Part shown: one piece after another, positions 52,996 to 62,547 of the stretch | Numbering within the stretch: position 1 is the first letter of the stretch | How the letters are laid out: every line of letters begins with the position of its first letter | NCBI GenBank assembly: GCA_026126305.1 | Contig: JAHCJI010000001.1 | Location: 186,001 to 250,000 of the forward strand | Length of the DNA stretch: 64,000 nucleotides | Reading direction: 5' to 3' | From: Phycisphaeraceae bacterium | Lineage (GTDB): Bacteria; Planctomycetota; Phycisphaerae; Phycisphaerales; UBA1924 | Program-made: the position numbers and the translations under genes | Notes under the pieces: generated by a model | The model's input: the letters and a program-made list of their open reading frames with translations, nothing else | Database searches by the model: none | Told to the model about the DNA's origin: nothing

Positions 52996-53658
52996 ATGAG
53001 TGAAGCGGATCGAGGGAACATAACCGGCCCCGGTGGCATCCAGAACGTCGTCAATGGCCATGCCCAGAACCGACGCACGGGCCCGGGGATGGCGTCGACA
53101 CAGGCCTCGGCCACCCACGCGATGTCGTTGCGGGAGGCTTTCTGGCACGACATGTGCCGCGAGATCCTGACCACCCTCTCGGTAGAGGCGTTGCGTCGGC
53201 GAGAACGGCCCGTGGCCGTCGCACTGCCCGAGGGCGGGCAGCTGGTGAGCCCTCAGAAGCCGGATGGGCCCGAGTCGGAGTTGTTCGACGGCCGGATGGC
53301 GATCCTGACGCACGGCGGCGAACGGATCCCCATCGGCGAGGTGTATCCGATGCTGGCGTGCGGTGTGAATGGCGACGCGGCGACGCGAGTGGTTTCGCAG
53401 GCGGTGGAGTGCAGCATTTTTCAGGTATTGACGCCCGCGGGCGAGCTGTACACGCTGCCGGTCCACGAGATCCGCGCGTTCCATGCGTTGACGCCCGAGT
53501 TGATGCGTCAATTGGAAGAAGCGGGGCGGCAGAATCGTTCGCGTCGATCGGGTGGTGAAGACCGCGACATGCCCTTTGGCTTTGAGGCGTACACGTCGCT
53601 GGCCCGAGCCGAGCGTGAGCAGCAGGGGGACGATCCGTATTACCCGGCTCCGGTTTGA
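52996..53658 (+). CDS. Conserved hypothetical protein
   Basis: The 220-residue soluble protein has a ~60-residue polar start and a folded part with LREAFWHDMCREILTTLSVE. Strands RPVAVALPEGGQLV and ERIPIGEVYPMLACGVNG and a final helical region precede a polar end (DDPYYPAPV). There is no known domain. It lies 24 bases before the GT2 gene and is likely in one operon with it. Confidence 0.65.
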   Translation: MSEADRGNITGPGGIQNVVNGHAQNRRTGPGMASTQASATHAMSLREAFWHDMCREILTTLSVEALRRRERPVAVALPEGGQLVSPQKPDGPESELFDGRMAILTHGGERIPIGEVYPMLACGVNGDAATRVVSQAVECSIFQVLTPAGELYTLPVHEIRAFHALTPELMRQLEEAGRQNRSRRSGGEDRDMPFGFEAYTSLARAEREQQGDDPYYPAPV

Positions 53659-53682
53659 ACCGGGATGCCGCCTGGAGTGAAG

Positions 53683-54408
53683 ATGGCAAGGACATTGCTG
53701 GCCATCCCGGTGTACAACGAAGAGAAGTACGTGGAGCGGGTGCTGTCTCGCGTGCAGGAGTACCTGCCCGACGTGCTGGTAATCGACGACGGCTCGTCGG
53801 ACGCGACGCCCTCGCTGCTGGCGCGGTTTCCGGTGGAGGTGATCCGCCACTCGCGCAATCGTGGGTATGGACGTTCGCTGATGGATGCCTTCCGCTGGGC
53901 GGCCGTCGATCGCTTCGACTGGGTCATCACGATGGACTGCGACGAGCAGCACGAGCCGGCATCGATCCCAGATTTTCTGCGGGCCATCGAGCGTGATGAT
54001 CTGGACGTGGTCAGTGGCTCGCGATATCTGAACCCGCACCCCGAGAACGATGCGCCCCCGGAGGAGCGCCGGCGAATCAACGGCATCATCACCCAGGAAC
54101 TGAACGCGCGCCTGGGCTTGCGGCTGACCGATTCGTTCTGCGGGTTCAAGGCCTACCGCGTGGCGGCGGTGCGGCGGTTGACCCTCGACGTGGATGGGTA
54201 CGCGTTCCCCATGCAGTTCTGGGTGCAGGCGGTGGCGGCCGGACTGCGCATCGGGGAGGTGCCCGTGCGACTGATCTACAACGACGCGACGCGATCGTTC
54301 GGCGGGCCGCTGGATAACCACGCGCACCGGCTCATGCATTACCGCGACGTGCTGGCACTCGAACTGGCGCGATGCGCCGACAGGCTGCCCAAGCGATGTC
54401 CGGCGTGA
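53683..54408 (+). CDS. Glycosyltransferase family 2, polyprenol-phosphate mannosyltransferase-like
   Basis: The 241-residue enzyme has the GT-A core with VYNEEKYVERVL, VIDDGSSDAT, the DxD-like ITMDCDEQHEP and SGSRY. DSFCGFKAYR follows, a motif shared with dolichol-phosphate-sugar synthases. It lacks membrane helices. It likely moves mannose or glucose to a lipid carrier. ATG at 53683 has CTGGAG six bases upstream; an in-frame ATG at 53665 is less suitable. Confidence 0.87.
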   Translation: MARTLLAIPVYNEEKYVERVLSRVQEYLPDVLVIDDGSSDATPSLLARFPVEVIRHSRNRGYGRSLMDAFRWAAVDRFDWVITMDCDEQHEPASIPDFLRAIERDDLDVVSGSRYLNPHPENDAPPEERRRINGIITQELNARLGLRLTDSFCGFKAYRVAAVRRLTLDVDGYAFPMQFWVQAVAAGLRIGEVPVRLIYNDATRSFGGPLDNHAHRLMHYRDVLALELARCADRLPKRCPA

Positions 54409-55757
54409 TCGACGGATTGCTGGATGCGGTCCTTGTGCGAGGCGAGGGCGGGACGGCGCTGGGCGTGTTGCACGCGCCCGACGCGGCGCGAGCAGCAGCA
54501 CGGGCCGAGTTGGGCCTTCCCGTGGACCGGCCCATTGTGCTGGCCGGGCATCAAGCCGAGATCTGGCACGCGGGCATCGCGGCCAAGCTGGTGGCGGCCC
54601 ACGAACTCGCCAGGCGATATGACGCCGCACTGGTCTGGCTTGTGCCCGATCAGGATGTCAACGAACCCACGCTGCTGTCCTACCCGGCCCAGACCCACGA
54701 GGGGCGGCTGAAGCGGAGTGCCTGGCAAATCGACCCGGGTGCGTTCGCCCGGCCCGGCACGCCCACGGGTTGCCGCCCGCCGCTGGCACCCGGCCCCACG
54801 CCCCGGGTGGCCCGGACGGAATGGCCGCACGAGATCGCGCGGGATGGGCTGGAACGCATCGGCCTTGCATTGGCACGGCAGAGCGGCGGGCATTCCCTTG
54901 CTCGGCAGTTTGCGCACGCCGCGCTCGAGCTGGCGCATGATCTGTTTGGTGTGCGTGTCGATCATGTCGTCTTGGCCAGTGAACTGGCGCGAGGGGCGGC
55001 GTTTGCGATGTGGGCCGAACGGATGCACCGCGAGGCTCGCGCGTGCGTGCTTTCGTACAACGCCGCGTCGCAGGCATCGCCCGATGCGCAGGTGCGTCCA
55101 TTGTCGATGGGCCCTCGATGGGAGTTGCCGTTGTGGTCGTTGACGCCCGGCGCGCCACGGGCCGCGGTCTATGCCGATGCATCGCTCCCTCAGAACGTGG
55201 CCCCGCGGGCGTTGGCAATGACCGGCTTTGCCCGCACGCTGTTGTGCGATGCCTGGGTCATGGGCTTGGGCGGCGAACGCTACGACCATGTGACACGGCG
55301 CTGGCTGAGCGCCTGGATGGGCACGGCACCGCTGGCCCCGGGCATCGTGGCGTCGGCAACGCTGCGGCTGCCTCTGCGTGAGGGGCCAACACCCGACCCT
55401 GCCCGTGCCGCGGCGTCGGCGTGGCGCGTGCATCACGCGCGGCATCACCCAAGGCTGCTGGGCGATGACGATCGGCAACGCGAGCGTGATGCGCTCGTGC
55501 GACGAATTGCCGATGCCCCGCGCGGATCGTCCGAGCGCCGCCGCCTCTTTGCAGCGCTGCGCGATGTGCTGAACGCCGCGCGCTCGCAGGCCGCGCCAGA
55601 GATCGATTCCCTGCAACGCAAGGCCTTGGATGAACACGAACGCCTGCGCGACATGGACTGCGTGCTCGATCGCACGTGGCCCTTTGCGCTGCACGATGCC
55701 GGGGCGCTGCGTGCGATGAGCGAGCGGGTGCGCTCGGCGGTGGGGGCGTTGGCATGA
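54396..55757 (+). CDS. Hypothetical enzyme, weakly BshC-like
   Basis: The 453-residue protein has an early nucleotide-pocket-like region (PIVLAGHQAEIWHAGI, then LVWLVPDQDVNEPTL) reminiscent of BshC, the cysteine ligase of bacillithiol synthesis. Its ending helical pair (EIDSLQRKALDEHERLRDMD) recalls the BshC coiled coil. The match is by eye and may be wrong. The start overlaps the GT2 gene by 13 bases (ATG 54396; ATG 54372 also possible), and its stop overlaps the next gene (ATGA), so it is in a coupled operon. bshA and bshB are not here. Confidence 0.55.
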   Translation: MSGVIDGLLDAVLVRGEGGTALGVLHAPDAARAAARAELGLPVDRPIVLAGHQAEIWHAGIAAKLVAAHELARRYDAALVWLVPDQDVNEPTLLSYPAQTHEGRLKRSAWQIDPGAFARPGTPTGCRPPLAPGPTPRVARTEWPHEIARDGLERIGLALARQSGGHSLARQFAHAALELAHDLFGVRVDHVVLASELARGAAFAMWAERMHREARACVLSYNAASQASPDAQVRPLSMGPRWELPLWSLTPGAPRAAVYADASLPQNVAPRALAMTGFARTLLCDAWVMGLGGERYDHVTRRWLSAWMGTAPLAPGIVASATLRLPLREGPTPDPARAAASAWRVHHARHHPRLLGDDDRQRERDALVRRIADAPRGSSERRRLFAALRDVLNAARSQAAPEIDSLQRKALDEHERLRDMDCVLDRTWPFALHDAGALRAMSERVRSAVGALA

Positions 55758-56590
55758 GGTGGTTCTGGCTTTTTGTGTGCATGCTGGTTGCCGCGTGCGG
55801 CAAGGCGCCGAACACGGGTGAGCGCGACGGTGTGCGCGTGGCCACGACGAGCCCGGCGGTAGGTGTGATGTTGCGAGACTTTGGAGCTGCGCACCTGGCG
55901 GTAGGGCGCTCGGGGTATGACGTGGCGCTCGACCCGGCGCTGCCCGTCATTGGCGATGCCGCCGGGCTCGATCTGGAACGGCTGGGCACACTCGGCGCGA
56001 CGCACGTCTTCGTGGAAACCGGCAACAGCGCGCCACCGGCGGGGCTGGAGGCTATGGCCCGGCGCGTGGGCTTTGAGGTGGCGTGCTTCGAACTGACGAA
56101 CCTGCGACAACTGGTGGACCTGGCCGAACGCGTGCATGGCGTGGTGTCAACCGAGACCGACGCAGGGACATCGCCGCGTGAGCGCTTCGCCCAGGCGCTG
56201 GCGCACGACGCCTCGCTGGCCGGGGCAGGACGCGTGCTGCTGCTCATGCCCGGCACACCACCGGCGGCACTGGGTCCGGGCAGCGTGCATCACGATGTGC
56301 TCGTCTCGATGGGCGGTGTGCCAGCGATTGAGACCGGGCGGCCCTACATGCCCCTGGACGCCGAAGACCTGCTGGCGTTGTCGCCCGATGCGGTCGTGCT
56401 GCTGGTGCCCGGCGATGATCGGCCTTTGGAGGCCTTGCTTGGGCGATTGGCGTCGCTTCCGGTGCCGGCTTTCGCGGATGGACGCGTGGCCTTGTTGCGA
56501 GATCCCGAGGTCCTGATGGCTTCGACCTCGACGATTCGGTACGCCGATGATCTGCGAGGGTGGCTCGAAGCATGGGCGCGTGGTCGGTGA
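55754..56590 (+). CDS. Lipoprotein, cobalamin/metal-type substrate-binding protein (BtuF-like)
   Basis: The 278-residue protein has a lipobox (MLVAACGK, Cys at ~15). Two lobes follow with the single connecting helix of the periplasmic-binding type III fold: strands VRVATTSPAVGVML, ATHVFVETG and PDAVVLLVPG. The family binds vitamin B12, haem or iron chelates. No permease or ATPase gene is adjacent, so it would need partners elsewhere. It overlaps the preceding gene by four bases, suggesting coupled translation. Confidence 0.78.
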   Translation: MRWFWLFVCMLVAACGKAPNTGERDGVRVATTSPAVGVMLRDFGAAHLAVGRSGYDVALDPALPVIGDAAGLDLERLGTLGATHVFVETGNSAPPAGLEAMARRVGFEVACFELTNLRQLVDLAERVHGVVSTETDAGTSPRERFAQALAHDASLAGAGRVLLLMPGTPPAALGPGSVHHDVLVSMGGVPAIETGRPYMPLDAEDLLALSPDAVVLLVPGDDRPLEALLGRLASLPVPAFADGRVALLRDPEVLMASTSTIRYADDLRGWLEAWARGR

Positions 56591-56608
56591 GGCCCATACG
56601 ATGGGCCG

Positions 56609-58474
56609 ATGACCACCCGATCGCCCACCATGCAACTCGACCCCGCCGCGATCCTGAGGGACCGTTTCAGCGATGCGATCTCGCGCGTGTACCCGCAAGC
56701 CGCCGGCCAGGCCGACGCGTTGATAGCCCCCAGCAAGCGGGGCACGCCGGGCGACTTCCAGTGCAACGCGGCGATGGCGCTGGGCAAGTTGGTGGGACAG
56801 AACCCGCGCGAGGTGGCCCGGGCCATCGTCGAAGCGGTCGATACCGGCGACCTGACCGAATCGCTGGGTGAGGGCTCCATCGCCGGCCCGGGGTTCATCA
56901 ACATCACGCTTCGGGCCGAGGCGCTGGCCGGGCTGCTGGGTGCCCTGGCCGGGCCAGAACTGGGCCTGCCACCCGCGGCAGAGCCACAGAAGATCGTGGT
57001 GGATCTGTGCGGCGTGAACCTGGCCAAGCAGATGCACGTGGGACACCTTCGGGCGATGGTCATCGGCGACGCGGTGGCGCGCACACTCGAGCGGCTGGGG
57101 CACGAGGTCGTCCGCCAGAACCATGTCGGCGACTGGGGACTGCCCATCGCGATGGTGATCGATGAGCTGCACCACGAGAGCGTGGCCGGCCGGATCGACC
57201 TGAGCGCCATCACGCTCGACGACCTGGACGCGATCTACAAGGCGATGAAGAAGCGCACCGACGCGGGACGCACGGGCCTGCGGCTGGCCGAGAAGTGGGA
57301 CCTTGGTCCCAAGGTGATCGCCGAGCTTCGGGCCGAGGTGGACGACGCGGACGAGGCGTTGGCCCGCGCCAAGTCGACGCTGGTAGCGCTCCAGAGCGGC
57401 CAAGACTGGGCCGTCGCGTTGTGGCAGCGCGTCAGCGACATCACCATGTCGGCGTGCATGGACGCCTGTCGGCGATTGCACACACGCATCACCCTCGAGC
57501 ACAGCGCGGGCGAGTCGAGCTATCGCGATGAACTGGCACCGATGATCGACGACATGCTCCATCGGGGCGTGGCCGAGGAAGACGGCGGGGCGCTGGTCGT
57601 TCGCGGCGAGGGTGAGGACCCGCCCGCGCTGGTGCGCAAGGGCGACGGCGGGTTCCTGTACGCGACCACCGACGTGGCGGCCATCCGGCGGCGCGTCCGC
57701 GACATGGGCGCTTCGCGGGTGGTGTATTTTGTTGACAGCCGGCAGTCGCTGCACTTCCGGCAGGTCTTTGCCGCGGCGCGCAAGGCCGGGTATGCGAACA
57801 CGCCCGATGGCCGGTTGGCCTCGCTCGAGCACGCGGCCTTTGGCACGATCCTGGGTGCCGACGGGCGGCCCTTCAAGACACGCTCGGGCGAGAGCGTGAA
57901 GCTGGCCGACCTGCTCGACGAGGCCCACGAGCGGGCCGAGCGCGTCGTCATCGAGAAGAGCCCCGAGATGGAGCCGCAGCGGCGCTGGGCCACGGCCGAG
58001 ACCATCGCCATAGCCGCGCTCAAGTTTGCCGACCTGGCCAACGACCGCGTGCGCGATTATGTGTTCGATTTTGACCGGGTGATGGCCTTCGAGGGCGATA
58101 CCGGGCCCTACTTGCTGTACGCGCTGGTGCGCATCCGGGGCATCTTCCGCGAGGCCGTCCAGCGCGGTGTCGGCGAGTCGTGGAAGGCCGCGACCGTCCA
58201 CCTTGGACACGAGGCCGAGAAGCAACTGGCACTGGCGTTGCTGCGGTATCCATCCGTTGTGCGGGCCGTGGGTGAGCATCTCGAGCCGCACCGGCTCTGC
58301 CAGCACCTGCTGGAAATCGCCAACCGTTTCAGCGGGTTCTATGACGCGTGCAAGGTGCTCTCGGCCGAAGACGCCACCACGCGCGACAGCCGCCTGTGGC
58401 TGTGCGACCTGACGGCACGGGTGCTCGGAGATGGTCTGGGCGTGCTGGGGCTGCCGACACTCGAGCGGATGTAG
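56609..58474 (+). CDS. argS: Arginyl-tRNA synthetase
   Basis: This class I synthetase charges tRNA-Arg. The 621 residues have the N-terminal Add-1 domain and the HIGH box as HVGHLRAM. RQNHVGDWG follows, with the KTRSGESVKL loop in place of KMSKS, typical of many bacterial ArgRS, and the C-terminal DALR anticodon domain (ending LGVLGLPTLERM). ATG at 56609 is used; ATG at 56630 is in frame. It lies 18 bases after the BtuF-like gene. Confidence 0.96.
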   Translation: MTTRSPTMQLDPAAILRDRFSDAISRVYPQAAGQADALIAPSKRGTPGDFQCNAAMALGKLVGQNPREVARAIVEAVDTGDLTESLGEGSIAGPGFINITLRAEALAGLLGALAGPELGLPPAAEPQKIVVDLCGVNLAKQMHVGHLRAMVIGDAVARTLERLGHEVVRQNHVGDWGLPIAMVIDELHHESVAGRIDLSAITLDDLDAIYKAMKKRTDAGRTGLRLAEKWDLGPKVIAELRAEVDDADEALARAKSTLVALQSGQDWAVALWQRVSDITMSACMDACRRLHTRITLEHSAGESSYRDELAPMIDDMLHRGVAEEDGGALVVRGEGEDPPALVRKGDGGFLYATTDVAAIRRRVRDMGASRVVYFVDSRQSLHFRQVFAAARKAGYANTPDGRLASLEHAAFGTILGADGRPFKTRSGESVKLADLLDEAHERAERVVIEKSPEMEPQRRWATAETIAIAALKFADLANDRVRDYVFDFDRVMAFEGDTGPYLLYALVRIRGIFREAVQRGVGESWKAATVHLGHEAEKQLALALLRYPSVVRAVGEHLEPHRLCQHLLEIANRFSGFYDACKVLSAEDATTRDSRLWLCDLTARVLGDGLGVLGLPTLERM

Positions 58475-58504
58475 AGGGCGGCGTCCATGCTGACACGAAA
58501 AGAA

Positions 58505-58531
58505 GCGGGCGGCCCTTTGGAGGCCGCCCGC
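58505..58531. terminator. Bidirectional terminator between argS and the porin gene
   Basis: GCGGGCGGCC and GGCCGCCCGC form a perfect 10-bp stem with a 7-base loop. T-rich tails are present on both strands (TGTGTTTTA on plus, TTCTTTTCG on minus). Confidence 0.88.
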
Positions 58532-58565
58532 TGTGTTTTAGGCTGATTCTGGAATCAAGAAGGGA

Positions 58566-59771
58566 TCAGAAGGCCAGTTGGTACTGGGTGCGGAAGATGA
58601 TCTGGGGGTCGCCGCTGTCGGGCAGGAGGCCCTTGCTCGGCGAGCCACCGGCGAAACGGGTGTCCGCGACCGTCTCAAGGACGAAGGTGACATCGGCGGT
58701 GAACTTAGCGTTGTGGTTGCCAAAGACGTAGTGGTTGTAGCCCAAGGTCAGGGCGATGAAGTCCTCGATGGCGCTGTTGTCCTCGAAGAGGTACTCGAAG
58801 CGACCAAAGACTTCATTGTTCTCATCGAAGCGGTAGCCAGCCTGGACGAGGACACCGAAGCTGGTGTCGTCGGTGGTGCCGTCATCGAAGTCCTGGAGCA
58901 TGAAAGCGCCGTAGACGCTGATGCCGTTCTGCTCCCACTGTCCATCAACGGTGATGCTCAGGAGGTCGAGCTCGTTGGTGGCGCCTCCGACGGCGTAGGT
59001 GCCGTCGCCGCTCTGGTAGAAGATCGCACCACCGAAGCGCAGTGCCTGTTCCTGGCTGGGGCCAGCGGTGAAGTCCTCGAAGTCCTTCCAGCCGCCGCTG
59101 ACCTTGTAGTCGAAACGGCCGCCGATGGAGAAGTCGGCTTCCATCGCATTGTCGAAGCGGGTGTTGGCAGTCTGGAAGCCGTCGGAGAAGGCGACCTGGA
59201 CGCGGTAGTCGTCGCCCTCGTTGCCGGCGTAGTTGAACATGATGCCCTGGCTGCGGCCCTGGCTGAAGGCATCATTGATGAAGGAACGGTCGACCGCAAG
59301 CTGGCGGTCCGAGGACATGCTTTCCTCGTGGAGGAAGGGCAGCTTGAATTGACCAATGGTGAAGCTGGCCTCATCCTCCATGCCCGGCACGGGGATGGTC
59401 AGGAAGGCGTCGAGCAGGCTGAAGTTGCCGTTGCTGCTCGAGAAGTCGCCTTGGATGTAGTACTTGATGCTCTCGACGCTGCCCTTGGCGCCCAAACGGG
59501 TGCGGCGGAGCTGGAAGCCGTTGGCGAAGTCTTCGCCGCCGGGGCCGGCGTCATCGATCAGGGTGACGTTGTACTGGAACTGGACGCGGCCGAAGACTTC
59601 CGGGCCGCCCGCGCCGCCCTGGTTGAGGGTGGCGCGCTGGGCGTCGCTGCGGGTCTCCGCGGCGTATGCGCGGGCCTGGTCGAGGCTGGACGACTGGGTT
59701 TGCGCGATCGCGGTGCCACCAAGGCCCATGGCAAGGCCCGCGAGCAGCACTGTGGCCTTCGTGTGACTCAT
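58566..59771 (-). CDS. Outer-membrane porin (OprP/OprO-like)
   Basis: The 401-residue protein has a signal peptide (cut after AIA, residue ~23). A helical N-terminal region (QARAYAAETRSDAQRATL) is followed by alternating beta strands, ending QYQLAF with the C-terminal Phe typical of outer-membrane barrels. Strands such as GFQLRRTRLGAKGSV and FTIGQFKLPFLHEES match the phosphate-selective porin O/P family. ATG at 59771 has AAGGAG nine bases upstream. It is divergent from a PhoB/PhoR-like pair, suggesting phosphate control (inference). Confidence 0.87.
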   Translation of the reverse strand: MSHTKATVLLAGLAMGLGGTAIAQTQSSSLDQARAYAAETRSDAQRATLNQGGAGGPEVFGRVQFQYNVTLIDDAGPGGEDFANGFQLRRTRLGAKGSVESIKYYIQGDFSSSNGNFSLLDAFLTIPVPGMEDEASFTIGQFKLPFLHEESMSSDRQLAVDRSFINDAFSQGRSQGIMFNYAGNEGDDYRVQVAFSDGFQTANTRFDNAMEADFSIGGRFDYKVSGGWKDFEDFTAGPSQEQALRFGGAIFYQSGDGTYAVGGATNELDLLSITVDGQWEQNGISVYGAFMLQDFDDGTTDDTSFGVLVQAGYRFDENNEVFGRFEYLFEDNSAIEDFIALTLGYNHYVFGNHNAKFTADVTFVLETVADTRFAGGSPSKGLLPDSGDPQIIFRTQYQLAF

Positions 59772-60324
59772 CGTACGAGACTCCTTCTTCGAGATCGTGG
59801 GACGGCCCAATGCCGCCCGATTCCACCAGCGTGCCCGGCCGCACGATGCGAAGACCGGTCGCACGTTGCCGCCGAGGTGGGGCTTCTCCTCCCCGCTTCG
59901 GCCATCGGGCTCGCCTGGGAGCCCCGAAACTGGCCGGTGCCAGACCTTCACAAGGCCCACCGCACCGACCGACCGGCATCAACGAGATGCCGGAAACACG
60001 CGTTATCTACCCCAGGATCGCGCCCGGGGGGTCCTGAAACTCCTGCGAGAGGGGTAGCTTCAACGAGCCCCCAACCCGCAAGGCCCCGCCCGGTAACCGG
60101 GCGAGAGCAGAGAGTGTAGCCAGCAACTTAGCCCTTGCCAACTACCAGTCCGGAGAGTTTTTCGGCGCTTTGGGTCCACGAACACCAGAATCGGGATCCA
60201 GAAATGCGAAGATATGTTAAAGTCGGGGTGGGAGAGTGGTATCGCTATGGGCCTGCTGTCCAACAATCCCTCGAACGAGCGGGGCCCGAGAAAGGCCTCG
60301 ACGCTCCTCACGAGGGACCAGCCG
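59772..60324. other. 553-base divergent regulatory region between porin and phoB-like genes
   Basis: The region holds a near-perfect palindrome CGCCCGGTAACCGGGCG (60087-60103). On the minus strand, other GC-rich stems (GGGGAGGAGAAGCCCC) lie close to the porin start, so the porin mRNA may have a long folded leader. I see no clear Pho box and no known riboswitch core. Open frames here look non-coding. Confidence 0.5.
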
Positions 60325-61047
60325 ATGACAGCAAACCGCGGCACAACGGGCGAAAAACTGGTCCTGATCGTCGAAGACGAACGGGATCTGGCGATCTTAT
60401 TGGACTACAACCTGAGGGAGGCTGGTTATCGGACTTTGTTGGCGCATACCGGCACCGAAGGGCTCGCCAAGGCTCGCGCCGCAACGCCCGATCTCATCAT
60501 CCTCGACCTCATGCTGCCCGAAATGTCCGGCACCGAGGTCGCCCGGCACGTGCGAGCCGACAAAACCCTCGCGGCCGTGCCCATCGTCATGCTGACGGCC
60601 AAGGCCGACGAGGTGGACCAGGTCGTGGGCCTGACGGTGGGTGCCGACGACTATGTGACCAAGCCTTTCTCGATGAAGATCCTGATGGCGCGGGTGGAAG
60701 CGGTCTTTCGTCGCTCGCAGCGCAGCGGCCGCGGCAGCGAGCAGGTGCTGCGTCTGGGTGGCGTCTCGCTGGACCTGGAAACCCACGAGGCCACCGTGGA
60801 CGGCTCGCCGATGGCGGTGACGCTGACCGAGTTTCGTCTGTTGACGGCTTTGATCGAGGCCGACGGCCGGGTGCTGACGCGGCACGCACTGATGCGTCAC
60901 GCGATGGGCCCGGGGGTCACCGTGACCGAACGGACGATCGACGTCCATATGACCAGCATCCGCCGCAAGATGGGCCCATGGGGGCAGCATATCAAGACGG
61001 TGCGTGGGGTTGGGTATCGTACCGTCCACGAATTGACGCCGGCCTGA
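60325..61047 (+). CDS. OmpR/PhoB-family response regulator
   Basis: The 240-residue protein has a receiver domain (VEDERD, phospho-Asp in IILDLMLPEMSG, Thr in VMLTAKAD, Lys in VTKPFS). A winged-helix output domain follows with VTLTEFRLL and ERTIDVHMTSIRRKMG near the end. It is most like PhoB. ATG at 60325 has GAGGGA eight bases upstream; upstream in-frame ATG at 60214 is not needed. The kinase gene starts four bases after the stop. Confidence 0.9.
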   Translation: MTANRGTTGEKLVLIVEDERDLAILLDYNLREAGYRTLLAHTGTEGLAKARAATPDLIILDLMLPEMSGTEVARHVRADKTLAAVPIVMLTAKADEVDQVVGLTVGADDYVTKPFSMKILMARVEAVFRRSQRSGRGSEQVLRLGGVSLDLETHEATVDGSPMAVTLTEFRLLTALIEADGRVLTRHALMRHAMGPGVTVTERTIDVHMTSIRRKMGPWGQHIKTVRGVGYRTVHELTPA

Positions 61048-61051
61048 ACTG

Positions 61052-62542
61052 ATGACTGAACCCGGGGCTGAACGTTGGGGCTGGGGCGTGCGGTGGTTCG
61101 CCGCGGGCATCGTTGCCGCCGCACTGGCTCTGGCGCTGATGGTCCTGGGGATCTGGGTCTGGATGGCGTGCGCGCTGGTGCTGGGCGCGGGCATGGCCGT
61201 CTGGCTTGCGGTGCGCGAACGCGACGCCCAGGCTGGCGCAACCATACAGCGAATGCTCGAGCCGGTGGGCGAGCGGCTCGGAACCCTCCTGGGTGAGGCG
61301 CGAGCGCCCGCGGACGCGCGAGGCGTCGCGGCCGTGGCACGCGCCTGGCAGGCGTATCTGCTCGAACGTGCCGAGCAGGCCGGGGCGGCCATCGCATCCC
61401 TTGAAGCGGCGTATGGTGAATTGGGCATGTTCCTGCAACTGGTCGATGAACCGCTCCTGGTCTGCGACGAACGCCAGGTGGTCATCCTCGTCAACGAGGC
61501 GGCGTGCCAGTGGCTTGAGTTGGCCGGCGAAGAGATTCTGGGACGCGGCATCGACGAGGTGTTCACCAATGCCGAGGTGCTCGCGATGCACGCGCGGGCG
61601 GCACGCGGTGAGTTCTACCGGCGTCGCGTGAACATCGCCCGGGGGCAGGCGAGCCTGGTGGCCGATGTGTCGGCGGTACCGGTCCCGATGGAAACGGATG
61701 GACACGAAGGCTCGGGGCATGGCGTCTTGCTGGTGCTGCGCGACGTGACGGAATTGTCGCGCGCGCTCCAGGTCCGCACGGACTTTGCGGCCAACGCCTC
61801 TCATGAATTACGCACACCCATCGCGGCCCTGCGCGGCGCGGTCGATACCTTGCTCGGGCCGGCCAGTCGCGACGAGGCGATGCGGGCCCGGCTGCTCTCG
61901 ATGCTCGACGAGAATGTCTCGCGGCTGGAAGACCTGATCCGCGACTTGCTGGATCTGTCCCGGCTCGAAGCCCTCGAAGGAACCGTACGACTCACGATGA
62001 CGCCCGCCAGCGAGGTGGCCGGCGTGCTGACGCAATCGTTCGAATCGATGTGCGAGCGGTGTGGCGTGTCGCTGCGATTCGAGCTCGACCCGGCACTGGA
62101 ACGCTTGCGGACCGATCGCAACCTGTTCACGATCATCCTGCGGAATCTGATCGAGAATGCCATCAAGTTCAGTGAGCCGGGCGACGAGGTGCTGGTTCGG
62201 GGCACGGTAGTTGCCGGCGGTTCGGGCAGGCATTCGCTCCTGTGCGTGTTCGATGTCATCGACCAGGGGCAAGGCATCCCCTTGCCGATGCAGCAACGCA
62301 TCTTCGAGAGATTCTTCCAGGTCGATGCCTCCCGCGATGGCAGCAAGATCGCCCGTGGCACGGGCCTGGGCCTGGCCATCGTCAAGCACGCCGTCCGATC
62401 GCTGGGGGGCACCATCAAGGTCAAGAGCGTCTGGCAACGCGGCACGACCATGACCGTGGAATTACCCAACGCCCTGCCCCGCATCAAGGCCGATCGAGAC
62501 GATGCCAACGACCCCACGGGCACGGGCGGATCGGCGGCCTGA
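61052..62542 (+). CDS. PhoR-like membrane sensor histidine kinase
   Basis: The 496-residue protein has two N-terminal membrane segments (residues ~12-54), a linker and a PAS domain (LQLVDEPLLVCDERQVVILV, residues ~127-230). HisKA with ASHELRTPIAAL and an HATPase domain (NLIENAIKFSEPGD, DQGQGIP, GTGLGLAIVKH) follow. There is no periplasmic sensor, as in PhoR. It is in one operon with the PhoB-like regulator and divergent from the OprP-like porin. Confidence 0.92.
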   Translation: MTEPGAERWGWGVRWFAAGIVAAALALALMVLGIWVWMACALVLGAGMAVWLAVRERDAQAGATIQRMLEPVGERLGTLLGEARAPADARGVAAVARAWQAYLLERAEQAGAAIASLEAAYGELGMFLQLVDEPLLVCDERQVVILVNEAACQWLELAGEEILGRGIDEVFTNAEVLAMHARAARGEFYRRRVNIARGQASLVADVSAVPVPMETDGHEGSGHGVLLVLRDVTELSRALQVRTDFAANASHELRTPIAALRGAVDTLLGPASRDEAMRARLLSMLDENVSRLEDLIRDLLDLSRLEALEGTVRLTMTPASEVAGVLTQSFESMCERCGVSLRFELDPALERLRTDRNLFTIILRNLIENAIKFSEPGDEVLVRGTVVAGGSGRHSLLCVFDVIDQGQGIPLPMQQRIFERFFQVDASRDGSKIARGTGLGLAIVKHAVRSLGGTIKVKSVWQRGTTMTVELPNALPRIKADRDDANDPTGTGGSAA

Positions 62543-62547
62543 AGCCC

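Noticed and set aside
56147..58306. 719-codon minus-strand open frame
   Set aside because: Antisense to argS and the BtuF-like gene; His/Arg/Gln-rich low-information sequence.
58578..60119. 513-codon plus-strand open frame
   Set aside because: Shadow of the porin gene running into its leader; Val/Glu/Ala-rich without a fold.
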